A stretch of 64,000 nt of DNA, taken from Mastigias papua. Lineage: Eukaryota; Cnidaria; Scyphozoa; Rhizostomeae; Mastigiidae. Below the pieces are notes generated by a model. That model saw nothing but the letters and a program-made list of their open reading frames with translations, did not search any database and was not told where the DNA came from. The stretch is from assembly GCA_964019165.1 (NCBI GenBank), contig OZ025283.1, positions 10,772,481-10,836,480 of the forward strand, in the 5' to 3' direction. Positions 1-14,800 of this stretch are shown here, piece after piece. The position numbers and the translations under genes are program-made. Numbering within the stretch: the stretch's first letter is position 1; every line of letters begins with the position of its first letter.

Positions 1-3000
1 AGGCTATAGCCTTGGTATTCTTGCCAAAACTGACCAAATTTGAGATTGATTGATATTGACTGCTGCTTGAAAAGTGATGAAAATGGGCCAGATCTGGCCA
101 AAAAGTAAGGCTATAGCCTTGGTATTTTGCTCACAAATGACCAAATTTGAGATTGATTGATTTTGACTGGAGATTGAAAAGTGATGAAAATGAGCGATTT
201 TTGGCCATAAAGTAAGGCTATAGCCTTGGTATTCTTGCCAAAACTGACCAAATTTGAAATTGATTGATTTTGATTGCTTCCTGAAATGTGATGAAAATGA
301 GCCATTTCTGGCCAAAAAGTAAGGCTATAGCCTTGGTATTCTGGCCAAAACTGACCAAATTTGAAATTGAATGATTTTGATTGCTTCCTGAAATGTGATA
401 AACATGAGCCATTTCTGGCCAAAACGTAAGGCTATAGCCTTGGTATTTTGCTCACAAATGACCAAATTTGAGATTGATTGATTTTGACTGGAGATTGAAA
501 AGTGATGAAAATGAGCGATTTTTGGCCATAAAGTAAGGCTATAGCCTTGGTATTCTTGCCAAAACTGACCAAATTTGAGATTGATTGATATTGACTGCTG
601 CTTGAAAAGTGATGAAAATGGGCCAGATCTGGCCAAAAAGTAAGGCTATAGCCTTGGTATTTTGCTCACAAATGACCAAATTTGAGATTGATTGATTTTG
701 ACTGGAGATTGAAAAGTGATGAAAATGAGCGATTTTTGGCCATAAAGTAAGGCTATAGCCTTGGTATTCTTGCCAAAACTGACCAAATTTGAAATTGATT
801 GATTTTGATTGCTTCCTGAAATGTGATAAACATGAGCCATTTCTGGCCAAAAAGTAAGGCTATAGCCTTGGTATTCTGGCCAAAACTGACCAAATTTGAA
901 ATTGAATGATTTTGATTGCTTCCTGAAATGTGATAAACATGAGCCATTTCTGGCCAAAACGTAAGGCTATAGCCTTGGTATTTTGCTCACAAATGACCAA
1001 ATTTGAGATTGATTGATTTTGACTGGAGATTGAAAAGTGATGAAAATGAGCGATTTTTGGCCATAAAGTAAGGCTATAGCCTTGGTATTCTTGCCAAAAC
1101 TGACCAAATTTGAGATTGATTGATATTGACTGCTGCTTGAAAAGTGATGAAAATGGGCCAGATCTGGCCAAAAAGTAAGGCTATAGCCTTGGTATTTTGC
1201 TCACAAATGACCAAATTTGAGATTGATTGATTTTGACTGGAGATTGAAAAGTGATGAAAATGAGCGATTTTTGGCCATAAAGTAAGGCTATAGCCTTGGT
1301 ATTCTTGCCAAAACTGACCAAATTTGAAATTGATTGATTTTGATTGCTTCCTGAAATGTGATGAAAATGAGCCATTTCTGGCCAAAGAGTAAGGCTATAG
1401 CCTTGGTATTCTGGCCAAAACTGACCAAATTTGAAATTGATTGATTTTGATTGCTTCCTGAAATGTGATAAAAATGAGCCATTTCTGGCCAAAACGTAAG
1501 GCTATAGCCTTGGTATTTTGCTCACAAATGACCAAATTTGAGATTGATTGATTTTGACTGGAGATTGAAAAGTGATGAAAATGAGCGATTTTTGGCCATA
1601 AAGTAAGGCTATAGCCTTGGTATTCTTGCCAAAACTGACCAAATTTGAGATTGATTGATATTGACTGCTGCTTGAAAAGTGATGAAAATGGGCCAGATCT
1701 GGCCAAAAAGTAAGGCTATAGCCTTGGTATTTTGCTCACAAATGACCAAATTTGAGATTGATTGATTTTGACTGGAGATTGAAAAGTGATGAAAATGAGC
1801 GATTTTTGGCCATAAAGTAAGGCTATAGCCTTGGTATTCTTGCCAAAACTGACCAAATTTGAAATTGATTGATTTTGATTGCTTCCTGAAATGTGATGAA
1901 AATGAGCCATTTCTGGCCAAAAAGTAAGGCTATAGCCTTGGTATTCTGGCCAAAACTGACCAAATTTGAAATTGAATGATTTTGATTGCTTCCTGAAATG
2001 TGATAAACATGAGCCATTTCTGGCCAAAACGTAAGGCTATAGCCTTGGTATTTTGCTCACAAATGACCAAATTTGAGATTGATTGATTTTGACTGGAGAT
2101 TGAAAAGTGATGAAAATGAGCGATTTTTGGCCATAAAGTAAGGCTATAGCCTTGGTATTCTTGCCAAAACTGACCAAATTTGAGATTGATTGATATTGAC
2201 TGCTGCTTGAAAAGTGATGAAAATGGGCCAGATCTGGCCAAAAAGTAAGGCTATAGCCTTGGTATTTTGCTCACAAATGACCAAATTTGAGATTGATTGA
2301 TTTTGACTGGAGATTGAAAAGTGATGAAAATGAGCGATTTTTGGCCATAAAGTAAGGCTATAGCCTTGGTATTCTTGCCAAAACTGACCAAATTTGAAAT
2401 TGATTGATTTTGATTGCTTCCTGAAATGTGATGAAAATGAGCCATTTCTGGCCAAAAAGTAAGGCTATAGCCTTGGTATTCTGGCCAAAACTGACCAAAT
2501 TTGAAATTGAATGATTTTGATTGCTTCCTGAAATGTGATAAACATGAGCCATTTCTGGCCAAAACGTAAGGCTATAGCCTTGGTATTTTGCTCACAAATG
2601 ACCAAATTTGAGATTGATTGATTTTGACTGGAGATTGAAAAGTGATGAAAATGAGCGATTTTTGGCCATAAAGTAAGGCTATAGCCTTGGTATTCTTGCC
2701 AAAACTGACCAAATTTGAGATTGATTGATATTGACTGCTGCTTGAAAAGTGATGAAAATGGGCCAGATCTGGCCAAAAAGTAAGGCTATAGCCTTGGTAT
2801 TTTGCTCACAAATGACCAAATTTGAGATTGATTGATTTTGACTGGAGATTGAAAAGTGATGAAAATGAGCGATTTTTGGCCATAAAGTAAGGCTATAGCC
2901 TTGGTATTCTTGCCAAAACTGACCAAATTTGAAATTGATTGATTTTGATTGCTTCCTGAAATGTGATGAAAATGAGCCATTTCTGGCCAAAGAGTATGGC

Positions 3001-6000
3001 TATAGCCTTGGTATTCTGGCCAAAACTGACCAAATTTGAAATTGATTGATTTTGATTGCTTCCTGAAATGTGATAAAAATGAGCCATTTCTGGCCAAAAC
3101 GTAAGGCTATAGCCTTGGTATTTTGCTCACAAATGACCAAATTTGAGATTGATTGATTTTGACTGGAGATTGAAAAGTGATGAAAATGAGCGATTTTTGG
3201 CCATAAAGTAAGGCTATAGCCTTGGTATTCTTGCCAAAACTGACCAAATTTGAAATTGATTGATTTTGATTGCTTCCTGAAATGTGATGAAAATGAGCCA
3301 TTTCTGGCCAAAAAGTAAGGCTATAGCCTTGGTATTCTGGCCAAAACTGACCAAATTTGAAATTGAATGATTTTGATTGCTTCCTGAAATGTGATAAACA
3401 TGAGCCATTTCTGGCCAAAACGTAAGGCTATAGCCTTGGTATTTTGCTCACAAATGACCAAATTTGAGATTGATTGATTTTGACTGGAGATTGAAAAGTG
3501 ATGAAAATGAGCGATTTTTGGCCATAAAGTAAGGCTATAGCCTTGGTATTCTTGCCAAAACTGACCAAATTTGAGATTGATTGATATTGACTGCTGCTTG
3601 AAAAGTGATGAAAATGGGCCAGATCTGGCCAAAAAGTAAGGCTATAGCCTTGGTATTTTGCTCACAAATGACCAAATTTGAGATTGATTGATTTTGACTG
3701 GAGATTGAAAAGTGATGAAAATGAGCGATTTTTGGCCATAAAGTAAGGCTATAGCCTTGGTATTCTTGCCAAAACTGACCAAATTTGAAATTGATTGATT
3801 TTGATTGCTTCCTGAAATGTGATGAAAATGAGCCATTTCTGGCCAAAGAGTAAGGCTATAGCCTTGGTATTCTGGCCAAAACTGACCAAATTTGAAATTG
3901 ATTGATTTTGATTGCTTCCTGAAATGTGATAAAAATGAGCCATTTCTGGCCAAAACGTAAGGCTATAGCCTTGGTATTTTGCTCACAAATGACCAAATTT
4001 GAGATTGATTGATTTTGACTGGAGATTGAAAAGTGATGAAAATGAGCCATTTTTGGCCATAAGGTAAGGCTATAGCCTTGGTATTTTGCTCAACAATGAC
4101 CAAATTTAAGATTGATTGATATTGACTGCTGCTTGAAAAGTGATGAAAATGGGCCAGATCTGGCCATAAAGTAAGGCTATAGCCTTGGTATTTTGCTCAC
4201 AAATGACCAAATTTGAGATTGATTGATTTTGACTGGAGATTGAAAAGTGATGAAAATGAGCGATTTTTGGCCATAAAGTAAGGCTATAGCCTTGGTATAC
4301 TTGCCAAAACTGACCAAATTTGAAATTGATTGATTTTGATTGCTTCCTGAAATGTGATGAAAATGAGCCATTTCTGGCCAAAAAGTAAGGCTATAGCCTT
4401 GGTATTCTGGCCAAAACTGACCAAATTTGAAATTGAATGATTTTGATTGCTTCCTGAAATGTGATAAACATGAGCCATTTCTGGCCAAAACGTAAGGCTA
4501 TAGCCTTGGTATTTTGCTCACAAATGACCAAATTTGAGATTGATTGATTTTGACTGGAGATTGAAAAGTGATGAAAATGAGCGATTTTTGGCCATAAAGT
4601 AAGGCTATAGCCTTGGTATTCTTGCCAAAACTGACCAAATTTGAGATTGATTGATATTGACTGCTGCTTGAAAAGTGATGAAAATGGGCCAGATCTGGCC
4701 AAAAAGTAAGGCTATAGCCTTGGTATTTTGCTCACAAATGACCAAATTTGAGATTGATTGATTTTGACTGGAGATTGAAAAGTGATGAAAATGAGCGATT
4801 TTTGGCCATAAAGTAAGGCTATAGCCTTGGTATTCTTGCCAAAACTGACCAAATTTGAAATTGATTGATTTTGATTGCTTCCTGAAATGTGATAAACATG
4901 AGCCATTTCTGGCCAAAAAGTAAGGCTATAGCCTTGGTATTCTGGCCAAAACTGACCAAATTTGAAATTGAATGATTTTGATTGCTTCCTGAAATGTGAT
5001 AAACATGAGCCATTTCTGGCCAAAACGTAAGGCTATAGCCTTGGTATTTTGCTCACAAATGACCAAATTTGAGATTGATTGATTTTGACTGGAGATTGAA
5101 AAGTGATGAAAATGAGCGATTTTTGGCCATAAAGTAAGGCTATAGCCTTGGTATTCTTGCCAAAACTGACCAAATTTGAGATTGATTGATATTGACTGCT
5201 GCTTGAAAAGTGATGAAAATGGGCCAGATCTGGCCAAAAAGTAAGGCTATAGCCTTGGTATTTTGCTCACAAATGACCAAATTTGAGATTGATTGATTTT
5301 GACTGGAGATTGAAAAGTGATGAAAATGAGCGATTTTTGGCCATAAAGTAAGGCTATAGCCTTGGTATTCTTGCCAAAACTGACCAAATTTGAAATTGAT
5401 TGATTTTGATTGCTTCCTGAAATGTGATGAAAATGAGCCATTTCTGGCCAAAGAGTAAGGCTATAGCCTTGGTATTCTGGCCAAAACTGACCAAATTTGA
5501 AATTGATTGATTTTGATTGCTTCCTGAAATGTGATAAAAATGAGCCATTTCTGGCCAAAACGTAAGGCTATAGCCTTGGTATTTTGCTCACAAATGACCA
5601 AATTTGAGATTGATTGATTTTGACTGGAGATTGAAAAGTGATGAAAATGAGCCATTTTTGGCCATAAGGTAAGGCTATAGCCTTGGTATTTTGCTCAACA
5701 ATGACCAAATTTAAGATTGATTGATATTGACTGCTGCTTGAAAAGTGATGAAAATGGGCCAGATCTGGCCATAAAGTAAGGCTATAGCCTTGGTATTTTG
5801 CTCAAATATGACCAAATTTGAGATTGATTGATTTTTGAGTGGAGATTGAAAAGTGATGAAAATGAGCCATTTTTGGCCAAAAAGTAAGGCTATAGCCTTG
5901 GTATATTGCTCACAAATGACCAAAGTTGAGGTTGATTGATTTTGACTGGAGATTGAAAAGTGATGAAAATGAGCCATTTCTGGCCATAAAGTAAGGCTAT

Positions 6001-8880
6001 AGCCTTTTTATTTTGCTCAACAATGACCAAATGTGAGATTGATTGATATTGACTGCTGCTTGAAAAGTGATGAAAATGGGCCAGATCTGGCCATAAAGTA
6101 AGGCTATAGCCTTGGTAGTTTGCTCACAAATGACCAAATTTGAGATTGATTGATATTGACTGCTGCTTGAAAAGTGATGAAAATGGGCCAGATCTGGCCA
6201 TAAAGTAAGGCTATAGCCTTGGTATTTTGCTCAAAAATGACCAAATTTGAGATTGATTGATTTTGAGTGGAGATTGAAAAGTGATGAAAATGAGCCATTT
6301 TTGGCCAAAAAGTAAGGCTATAGCCTTGGTATTTTGCTCAACAATGACCAAATTTAAGATTGATTGATATTGACTGCTGCTTGAAAAGTGATGAAAATGG
6401 GCCAGATCTGGCCATAAAGTAAGGCTATAGCCTTGGTATTTTGCTCAACAATGACCAACTTTGAGATTGATTGATATTGACTGCTGCTTGAAAAGTGATG
6501 AAAATGGGCCAGATCTGGCCATAAAGTAAGGCTATAGCCTTGGTATTTTGCTCACAAACGACCAAATTTGAGATTGATTGATATTGACTGCTGCTTGAAA
6601 AGTGATGAAAATGGGCCAGATCTGGCCAAAACGTAAGGCTATAGCCTTGGTATTTTGCTCACAAATGACCAAATTTGAGATTGATTGATTTTGAGTGGAG
6701 ATTGAAAAGTGATGAAAATGAGCGATTTTTGGCCATAAAGTAAGGCTATAGCCTTGGTATTCTTGCCAAAACTGACCAAATTTGAGATTGATTGATATTG
6801 ACTGCTGCTTGAAAAGTGATGAAAATGGGCCAGATCTGGCCAAAAAGTAAGGCTATAGCCTTGGTATTTTGCTCACAAATGACCAAATTTGAGATTGATT
6901 GATTTTGACTGGAGATTGAAAAGTGATGAAAATGAGCGATTTTTGGCCATAAAGTAAGGCTATAGCCTTGGTATTCTTGCCAAAACTGACCAAATTTGAA
7001 ATTGATTGATTTTGATTGCTTCCTGAAATGTGATGAAAATGAGCCATTTCTGGCCAAAAAGTAAGGCTATAGCCTTGGTATTCTGGCCAAAACTGACCAA
7101 ATTTGAAATTGAATGATTTTGATTGCTTCCTGAAATGTGATAAACATGAGCCATTTCTGGCCAAAACGTAAGGCTATAGCCTTGGTATTTTGCTCACAAA
7201 TGACCAAATTTGAGATTGATTGATTTTGACTGGAGATTGAAAAGTGATGAAAATGAGCGATTTTTGGCCATAAAGTAAGGCTATAGCCTTGGTATTCTTG
7301 CCAAAACTGACCAAATTTGAGATTGATTGATATTGACTGCTGCTTGAAAAGTGATGAAAATGGGCCAGATCTGGCCAAAAAGTAAGGCTATAGCCTTGGT
7401 ATTTTGCTCACAAATGACCAAATTTGAGATTGATTGATTTTGACTGGAGATTGAAAAGTGATGAAAATGAGCGATTTTTGGCCATAAAGTAAGGCTATAG
7501 CCTTGGTATTCTTGCCAAAACTGACCAAATTTGAAATTGATTGATTTTGATTGCTTCCTGAAATGTGATGAAAATGAGCCATTTCTGGCCAAAGAGTAAG
7601 GCTATAGCCTTGGTATTCTGGCCAAAACTGACCAAATTTGAAATTGATTGATTTTGATTGCTTCCTGAAATGTGATAAAAATGAGCCATTTCTGGCCAAA
7701 ACGTAAGGCTATAGCCTTGGTATTTTGCTCACAAATGACCAAATTTGAGATTGATTGATTTTGACTGGAGATTGAAAAGTGATGAAAATGAGCCATTTTT
7801 GGCCATAAGGTAAGGCTATAGCCTTGGTATTTTGCTCAACAATGACCAAATTTAAGATTGATTGATATTGACTGCTGCTTGAAAAGTGATGAAAATGGGC
7901 CAGATCTGGCCATAAAGTAAGGCTATAGCCTTGGTATTTTGCTCAAAAATGACCAAATTTGAGATTGATTGATTTTTGAGTGGAGATTGAAAAGTGATGA
8001 AAATGAGCCATTTTTGGCCAAAAAGTAAGGCTATAGCCTTGGTATATTGCTCACAAATGACCAAAGTTGAGGTTGATTGATTTTGACTGGAGATTGAAAA
8101 GTGATGAAAATGAGCCATTTCTGGCCATAAAGTAAGGCTATACCCTTTTTATTTTGCTCAACAATGACCAAATGTGAGATTGATTGATATTGACTGCTGC
8201 TTGAAAAGTGATGAAAATGGGCCAGATCTGGCCATAAAGTAAGGCTATAGCCTTGGTAGTTTGCTCACACATGACCAAATTTGAGATTGATTGATATTGA
8301 CTGCTGCTTGAAAAGTGATGAAAATGGGCCAGATCTGGCCATAAAGTAAGGCTATAGCCTTGGTATTTTGCTCAAAAATGACCAAATTTGAGATTGATTG
8401 ATTTTGAGTGGAGATTGAAAAGTGATGAAAATGAGCCATTTTTGGCCAAAAAGTAAGGCTATAGCCTTGGTATTTTGCTCACAAATGACCAAAGTTGAGG
8501 TTGATAGATTTTGACTGGAGATTGAAAAGTGATGAAAATGAGCCATTTTTGGCCATAAAGTAAGGCTATAGCCTTGGTATTTTGCTCACAAATGACCAAC
8601 TTTGAGATTGATTGATATTGACTGCTGCTTGAAAAGTGATGAAAATGGGCCAGATCTGGCCATAAAGTAAGGCTATAGCCTTGGTATTTTGCTCACAAAC
8701 GACCAAATTTGAGATTGATTGATATTGACTGCTGCTTGAAAAGTGATGAAAATGGGCCAGATCTGGCCAAAACGTAAGGCTATAGCCTTGGTATTTTGCT
8801 CACAAATGACCAAATTTGAGATTGATTGATTTTGAGTGGAGATTGAAAAGTGATGAAACTGAGCCATTTCTGGCCAAAAT
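1..8880. repeat. 535-bp higher-order repeat zone of the 107-bp satellite
   Basis: Five monomer types recur in fixed order, giving a 535-bp unit. Equivalent positions fall at 4, 539, 1074, 1609, 2144 and 2679, then at 3000 (a 321-bp step, two monomers lost), 3535 and onward. Copies differ by only a few bases, so this is the youngest part of the array. On top of this, a segment from about 4,600 to 6,740 is repeated at about 6,741 to 8,880 with a constant 2,141-bp offset, which is twenty monomers plus one inserted T. Confidence 0.92.
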
Positions 8881-11800
8881 GTAAGGCTATAGGCTTGGTA
8901 TTCTGGCCAAAACTGACCAAATTTGAAATTGATTGATTTTGATTGCTTCCTGAATTGTGATGAAAATGAGCCAATTCTGGCCAAAAAGTAAGGCTATAGC
9001 CTTGGTATTCTGGCCAAAACTGACCAAATTTGAAATTGATTGATTTTGAGTGCTTCCTGAAATGTGATGAAAATGAGCCATTTCTGGCCAAAACGTAAGG
9101 CTATAGCCTTGGTATTTTGCTCACAAATGACCAAATTTGAGATTGATTGATTTTGACTGGAGATTGAAAAGTGATGAAAATGAACCATTTTTGGCCATAA
9201 AGTAAGGCTATAGCCTTGGTATTTTGCTCAACAATGACCAAATTTGAGATTGATTGATATTGACTGCTGCTTGAAAAGTGATGAAAATGGGCCAGATCTG
9301 GCCATAAAGTAAGGCTATAGCCTTGGTATTTTGCTCAAAAATGACCAAATTTGAGATTGATTGATTTTGAGTGGAGATTGAAAAGTGATGAAAATGAGCC
9401 ATTTTTGGCCAAAAAGTAAGGCTATAGCCTTGGTATTCTGGCCAAAACTGACCAAATTTGAAATTGATTGATTTTGATTGCTTCCTGAATTGTGATGAAA
9501 ATGAGCCAATTCTGGCCAAAAAGTAAGGCTATAGCCTTGGTATTCTGGCCAAAACTGACCAAATTTGAAATTGATTGATTTTGAGTGCTTCCTGAAATGT
9601 GATGAAAATGAGCCATTTCTGGCCAAAAAGTAAGGCTATAGCCTTGGTATTTTGCTCACAAATGACCAAAGTTGAGGTTGATAGATTTTGACTGGAGATT
9701 GAAAAGTGATGAAAATGAGCCATTTTTGGCCATAAAGTAAGGCTATAGCCTTGGTATTTTGCTCAACAATGACCAACTTTGAGATTGATTGATATTGACT
9801 GCTGCTTGAAAAGTGATGAAAATGGGCCAGATCTGGCCATAAAGTAAGGCTATAGCCTTGGTATTTTGCTCACAAACGACCAAATTTGAGATTGATTGAT
9901 ATTGACTGCTGCTTGAAAAGTGATGAAAATGGGCCAGATCTGGCCAAAACGTAAGGCTATAGCCTTGGTATTTTGCTCACAAATGACCAAATTTGAGATT
10001 GATTGATTTTGAGTGGAGATTGAAAAGTGATGAAACTGAGCCATTTCTGGCCAAAATGTAAGGCTATAGGCTTGGTAGTTTGCTCAAAAATGACCGAATT
10101 TGAAATTGATTGATTTTGATTGCTGCTTGACAAGTGATGAAAATGAGCGATTTTTGGCTAAACAGTAAGGCTATAACCTTTGTAGTCTGGCCAAACCTGA
10201 TCGAAATTGAAAGTCATTCATTTGTATTGCAGATTCAAGAGGAATGAATTTCGATCCTTTGTGGCTGAAAAGTAAGTCTATAACCGTGATATTTTGCTGA
10301 AAATTTACCAGCATTGAAGTTGATTGATTTGTATGTCAGAGTGAAAAGTGATGAAAATGAGCGATTTTTGGCCAAAAAGTAAGGCTATAGCCTTGGTATT
10401 CTGGCCAAAACTGACCAAATTTGAAATTGATTGATTTTGATTGCTTCCTGAATTGTGATGAAAATGAGCCAATTCTGGCCAAAAAGTAAGGCTATAGCCT
10501 TGGTATTCTGGCCAAAACTGACCAAATTTGAAATTGATTGATTTTGAGTGCTTCCTGAAATGTGATGAAAATGAGCCATTTCTGGCCAAAAAGTAAGGCT
10601 ATAGCCTTGGTATTTTGCTCACAAATGACCAAAGTTGAGGTTGATAGATTTTGACTGGAGATTGAAAAGTGATGAAAATGAGCCATTTTTGGCCATAAAG
10701 TAAGGCTATAGCCTTGGTATTTTGCTCAACAATGACCAACTTTGAGATTGATTGATATTGACTGCTGCTTGAAAAGTGATGAAAATGGGCCAGATCTGGC
10801 CATAAAGTAAGGCTATAGCCTTGGTATTTTGCTCACAAACGACCAAATTTGAGATTGATTGATATTGACTGCTGCTTGAAAAGTGATGAAAATGGGCCAG
10901 ATCTGGCCAAAACGTAAGGCTATAGCCTTGGTATTTTGCTCACAAATGACCAAATTTGAGATTGATTGATTTTGAGTGGAGATTGAAAAGTGATGAAACT
11001 GAGCCATTTCTGGCCAAAATGTAAGGCTATAGGCTTGGTAGTTTGCTCAAAAATGACCGAATTTGAAATTGATTGATTTTGATTGCTGCTTGACAAGTGA
11101 TGAAAATGAGCGATTTTTGGCTAAACAGTAAGGCTATAACCTTTGTAGTCTGGCCAAACCTGATCGAAATTGAAAGTCATTCATTTGTATTGCAGATTCA
11201 AGAGGAATGAATTTCGATCCTTTGTGGCTGAAAAGTAAGTCTATAACCGTGATATTTTGCTGAAAATTTACCAGCATTGAAGTTGATTGATTTGTATGTC
11301 AGAGTGAAAAGTGATGAAAATGAGCGATTTTTGGCCAAAAAGTAAGGCTATAGCCTTGGTATTCTGGCCAAAACTGGCCAAATTTGAAGTTGATTGATTT
11401 TGATTGCTTCCTGAATTGTGATGAAAATGAGCCATTTCTGGCCAAAAAGTAAGGCTATAGCCTTGGTATTCTGGCCAAAACTGACCAAATTTGAAATTGA
11501 TTGATTTTGATTGCTTCGTGAAATGTGATGAAAATGAGCCATTTCTGGCCAAAGAGTAAGGCTATAGCCTTGGTATTCTGGCCAAAACTGACCAAATTTG
11601 AAATTGATTGATTTTGATTGCTTCCTGAAATGTGATGAAAATGAGCCAATTCTGGCCAAAAAGTAAGGCTATAGCCTTGGTATTCTGGCCAAAACTGACC
11701 AAATTTGAAATTGATTGATTTTGAGTGCTTCCTGAAATGTGATGAAAATGAGCCATTTCTGGCCAAAACGTAAGGCTATAGCCTTGGTATTTTGCTCACA

Positions 11801-14800
11801 AATGACCAAATTTGAGATTGATTGATTTTGACTGGAGATTGAAAAGTGATGAAAATGAGCCATTTTTGGCCATAAAGTAAGGCTATAGCCTTGGTATTTT
11901 GCTCAACAATGACCAAATTTAAGATTGATTGATATTGACTGCTGCTTGAAAAGTGATGAAAATGGGCCAGATCTGGCCATAAAGTAAGGCTATAGCCTTG
12001 GTATTTTGCTCAAAAATGACCAAATTTGAGATTGATTGATTTTTGAGTGGAGATTGAAAAGTGATGAAAATGAGCCATTTTTGGCCAAAAAGTAAGGCTA
12101 TAGCCTTGGTATATTGCTCACAAATGACCAAAGTTGAGGTTGATAGATTTTGACTGGAGATTGAAAAGTGATGAAAATGAGCCATTTTTGGCCATAAAGT
12201 AAGGCTATAGCCTTGGTATTTTGCTCAACAATGACCAACTTTGAGATTAATTGATATTGACTGCTGCTTGAAAAGTGATGAAAATGGGCCAGATCTGGCC
12301 AAAAAGTAAGGCTATAGCCTTGGTATTTTGCTCACAAATGACCAAATTTGAGATTGATTGATTTTGAGTGGAGATTGAAAAGTGATGAAACTGAGCCATT
12401 TCTGGCCAAAATGTAAGGCTATAGGCTTGGTAGTTTGCTCAAAAATGACCGAATTTGAAATTGATTGATTTTGATTGCTGCTTGACAAGTGGTGAAAATG
12501 AGCGATTTTTGGCTAAACAGTAAGGCTATAACCTTTGTAGTCTGGCCAAACCTGATCGAAATTGAAAGTCATTCATTTGTATTGCAGATTCAAGAGGAAT
12601 GAATTTCGATCCTTTGTGGCTGAAAAGTAAGTCTATAACCGTGATATTTTGCTGAAAATTTACCAGCATTGAAGTTGATTGATTTGTATGTCAGAGTGAA
12701 AAGTGATGAAAATGAGCGATTTTTGGCCAAAAAGTAAGGCTATAGCCTTGGTATTCTGGCCAAAACTGACCAAATTTGAAATTGATTGATTTTGATTGCT
12801 TCCTGAATTGTGATGAAAATGAGCCAATTCTGGCCAAAAAGTAAGGCTATAGCCTTGGTATTCTGGCCAAAACTGACCAAATTTGAAATTGATTGATTTT
12901 GAGTGCTTCCTGAAATGTGATGAAAATGAGCCATTTCTGGCCAAAACGTAAGGCTATAGCCTTGGTATTTTGCTCACAAATGACCAAATTTGAGATTGAT
13001 TGATTTTGACTGGAGATTGAAAAGTGATGAAAATGAACCATTTTTGGCCATAAAGTAAGGCTATAGCCTTGGTATTTTGCTCAACAATGACCAAATTTAA
13101 GATTGATTGATATTGACTGCTGCTTGAAAAGTGATGAAAATGGGCCAGATCTGGCCATAAAGTAAGGCTATAGCCTTGGTATTTTGCTCAAAAATGACCA
13201 AATTTGAGATTGATTGATTTTGAGTGGAGATTGAAAAGTGATGAAAATGAGCCATTTTTGGCCAAAAAGTAAGGCTATAGCCTTGGTATTTTGCTCACAA
13301 ATGACCAAAGTTGAGGTTGATAGATTTTGACTGGAGATTGAAAAGTGATGAAAATGAGCCATTTTTGGCCATAAAGTAAGGCTATAGCCTTTTTATTTTG
13401 CTCAACAATGACCAACTTTGAGATTAATTGATATTGACTGCTGCTTGAAAAGTGATGAAAATGGGCCATTTTTGGCCATAAAGTAAGGCTATAGCCTTGG
13501 TATGTTGCTCAACAATGACCAAATTTGAGATTGATTGATATTGACTGCTGCTTGAAAAGTGATGAAAATGGGCCAGATCTGGCCATAAAGTAAGGCTATA
13601 GCCTTGGTATTTTGCTCAAAAATGACCAAATTTGAGATTGATTGATTTTGAGTGGAGATTGAAAAGCGATGACAATGAGCCATTTCTGGCCAAAATGTAA
13701 GGCTATAGCCTTGGTAGTTTGCTCAAAAATGACCGAATTTGAGATTGATTGATTTTGATTGCTGCTTGACAAGTGATGAAAATGAGCGATTTTTGGCTAA
13801 AAAGTAAGGCTATTACCTTTGTAGTCTGGCCAAACCTGATCGAAATTGAAAGTCATTCATTTGTATTGCAGATTCAAGAGGAATGAATTTCGATCCTTTG
13901 TGGCTGAAAAGTAAGTCTATAACCGTGATATTTTGCTGAAAATTTACCAGCATTGAAGTTGATTGATTTGTATGTCAGAGTGAAAAGTGATGAAAATGAG
14001 CGATTTTTGGCCAAAAAGTAAGGCTATAGCCTTGGTATTCTGGCCAAAACTGACCAAATTTGAAGTTGATTGATTTTGATTGCTTCCTGAATTGTGATGA
14101 AAATGAGCCAATTCTGGCCAAAAAGTAAGGCTATAGCCTTGGTATTCTGGCCAAAACTGACCAAATTTGAAATTGATTGATTTTGAGTGGAGATTGAAAA
14201 GCGATGACAATGAGCCATTTCTGGCCAAAATGTAAGGCTATAGCCTTGGTAGTTTGCTCAAAAATGACCGAATTTGAGATTGATTGATTTGGATTGCTGC
14301 TTGACAAGTGATGAAAATGAGCGATTTTTGGCTAAAAAGTAAGGCTATTACCTTTGTAGTCTGGCCAAACCTGATCGAAATTGAAAGTCATTCATTTGTA
14401 TTGCAGATTCAAGAGGAATGAATTTCGATCCTTTGTGGCTGAAAAGTAAGTCTATAACCGTGATATTTTGCTGAAAATTTACCAGCATTGAAGTTGATTG
14501 ATTTGTATGTCAGAGTGAAAAGTGATGAAAATGAGCGATTTTTGGCCAAAAAGTAAGGCTATAGCCTTGGTATTCTGGCCAAAACTGACCAAATTTGAAG
14601 TTGATTGATTTTGATTGCTTCCTGAATTGTGATGAAAATGAGCCAATTCTGGCCAAAAAGTAAGGCTATAGCCTTGGTATTCTGGCCAAAACTGACCAAA
14701 TTTGAAATTGATTGATTTTGAGTGCTTCCTGAAATGTGATGAAAATGAGCCATTTCTGGCCAAAACGTAAGGCTATAGCCTTGGTATTTTGCTCACAAAT

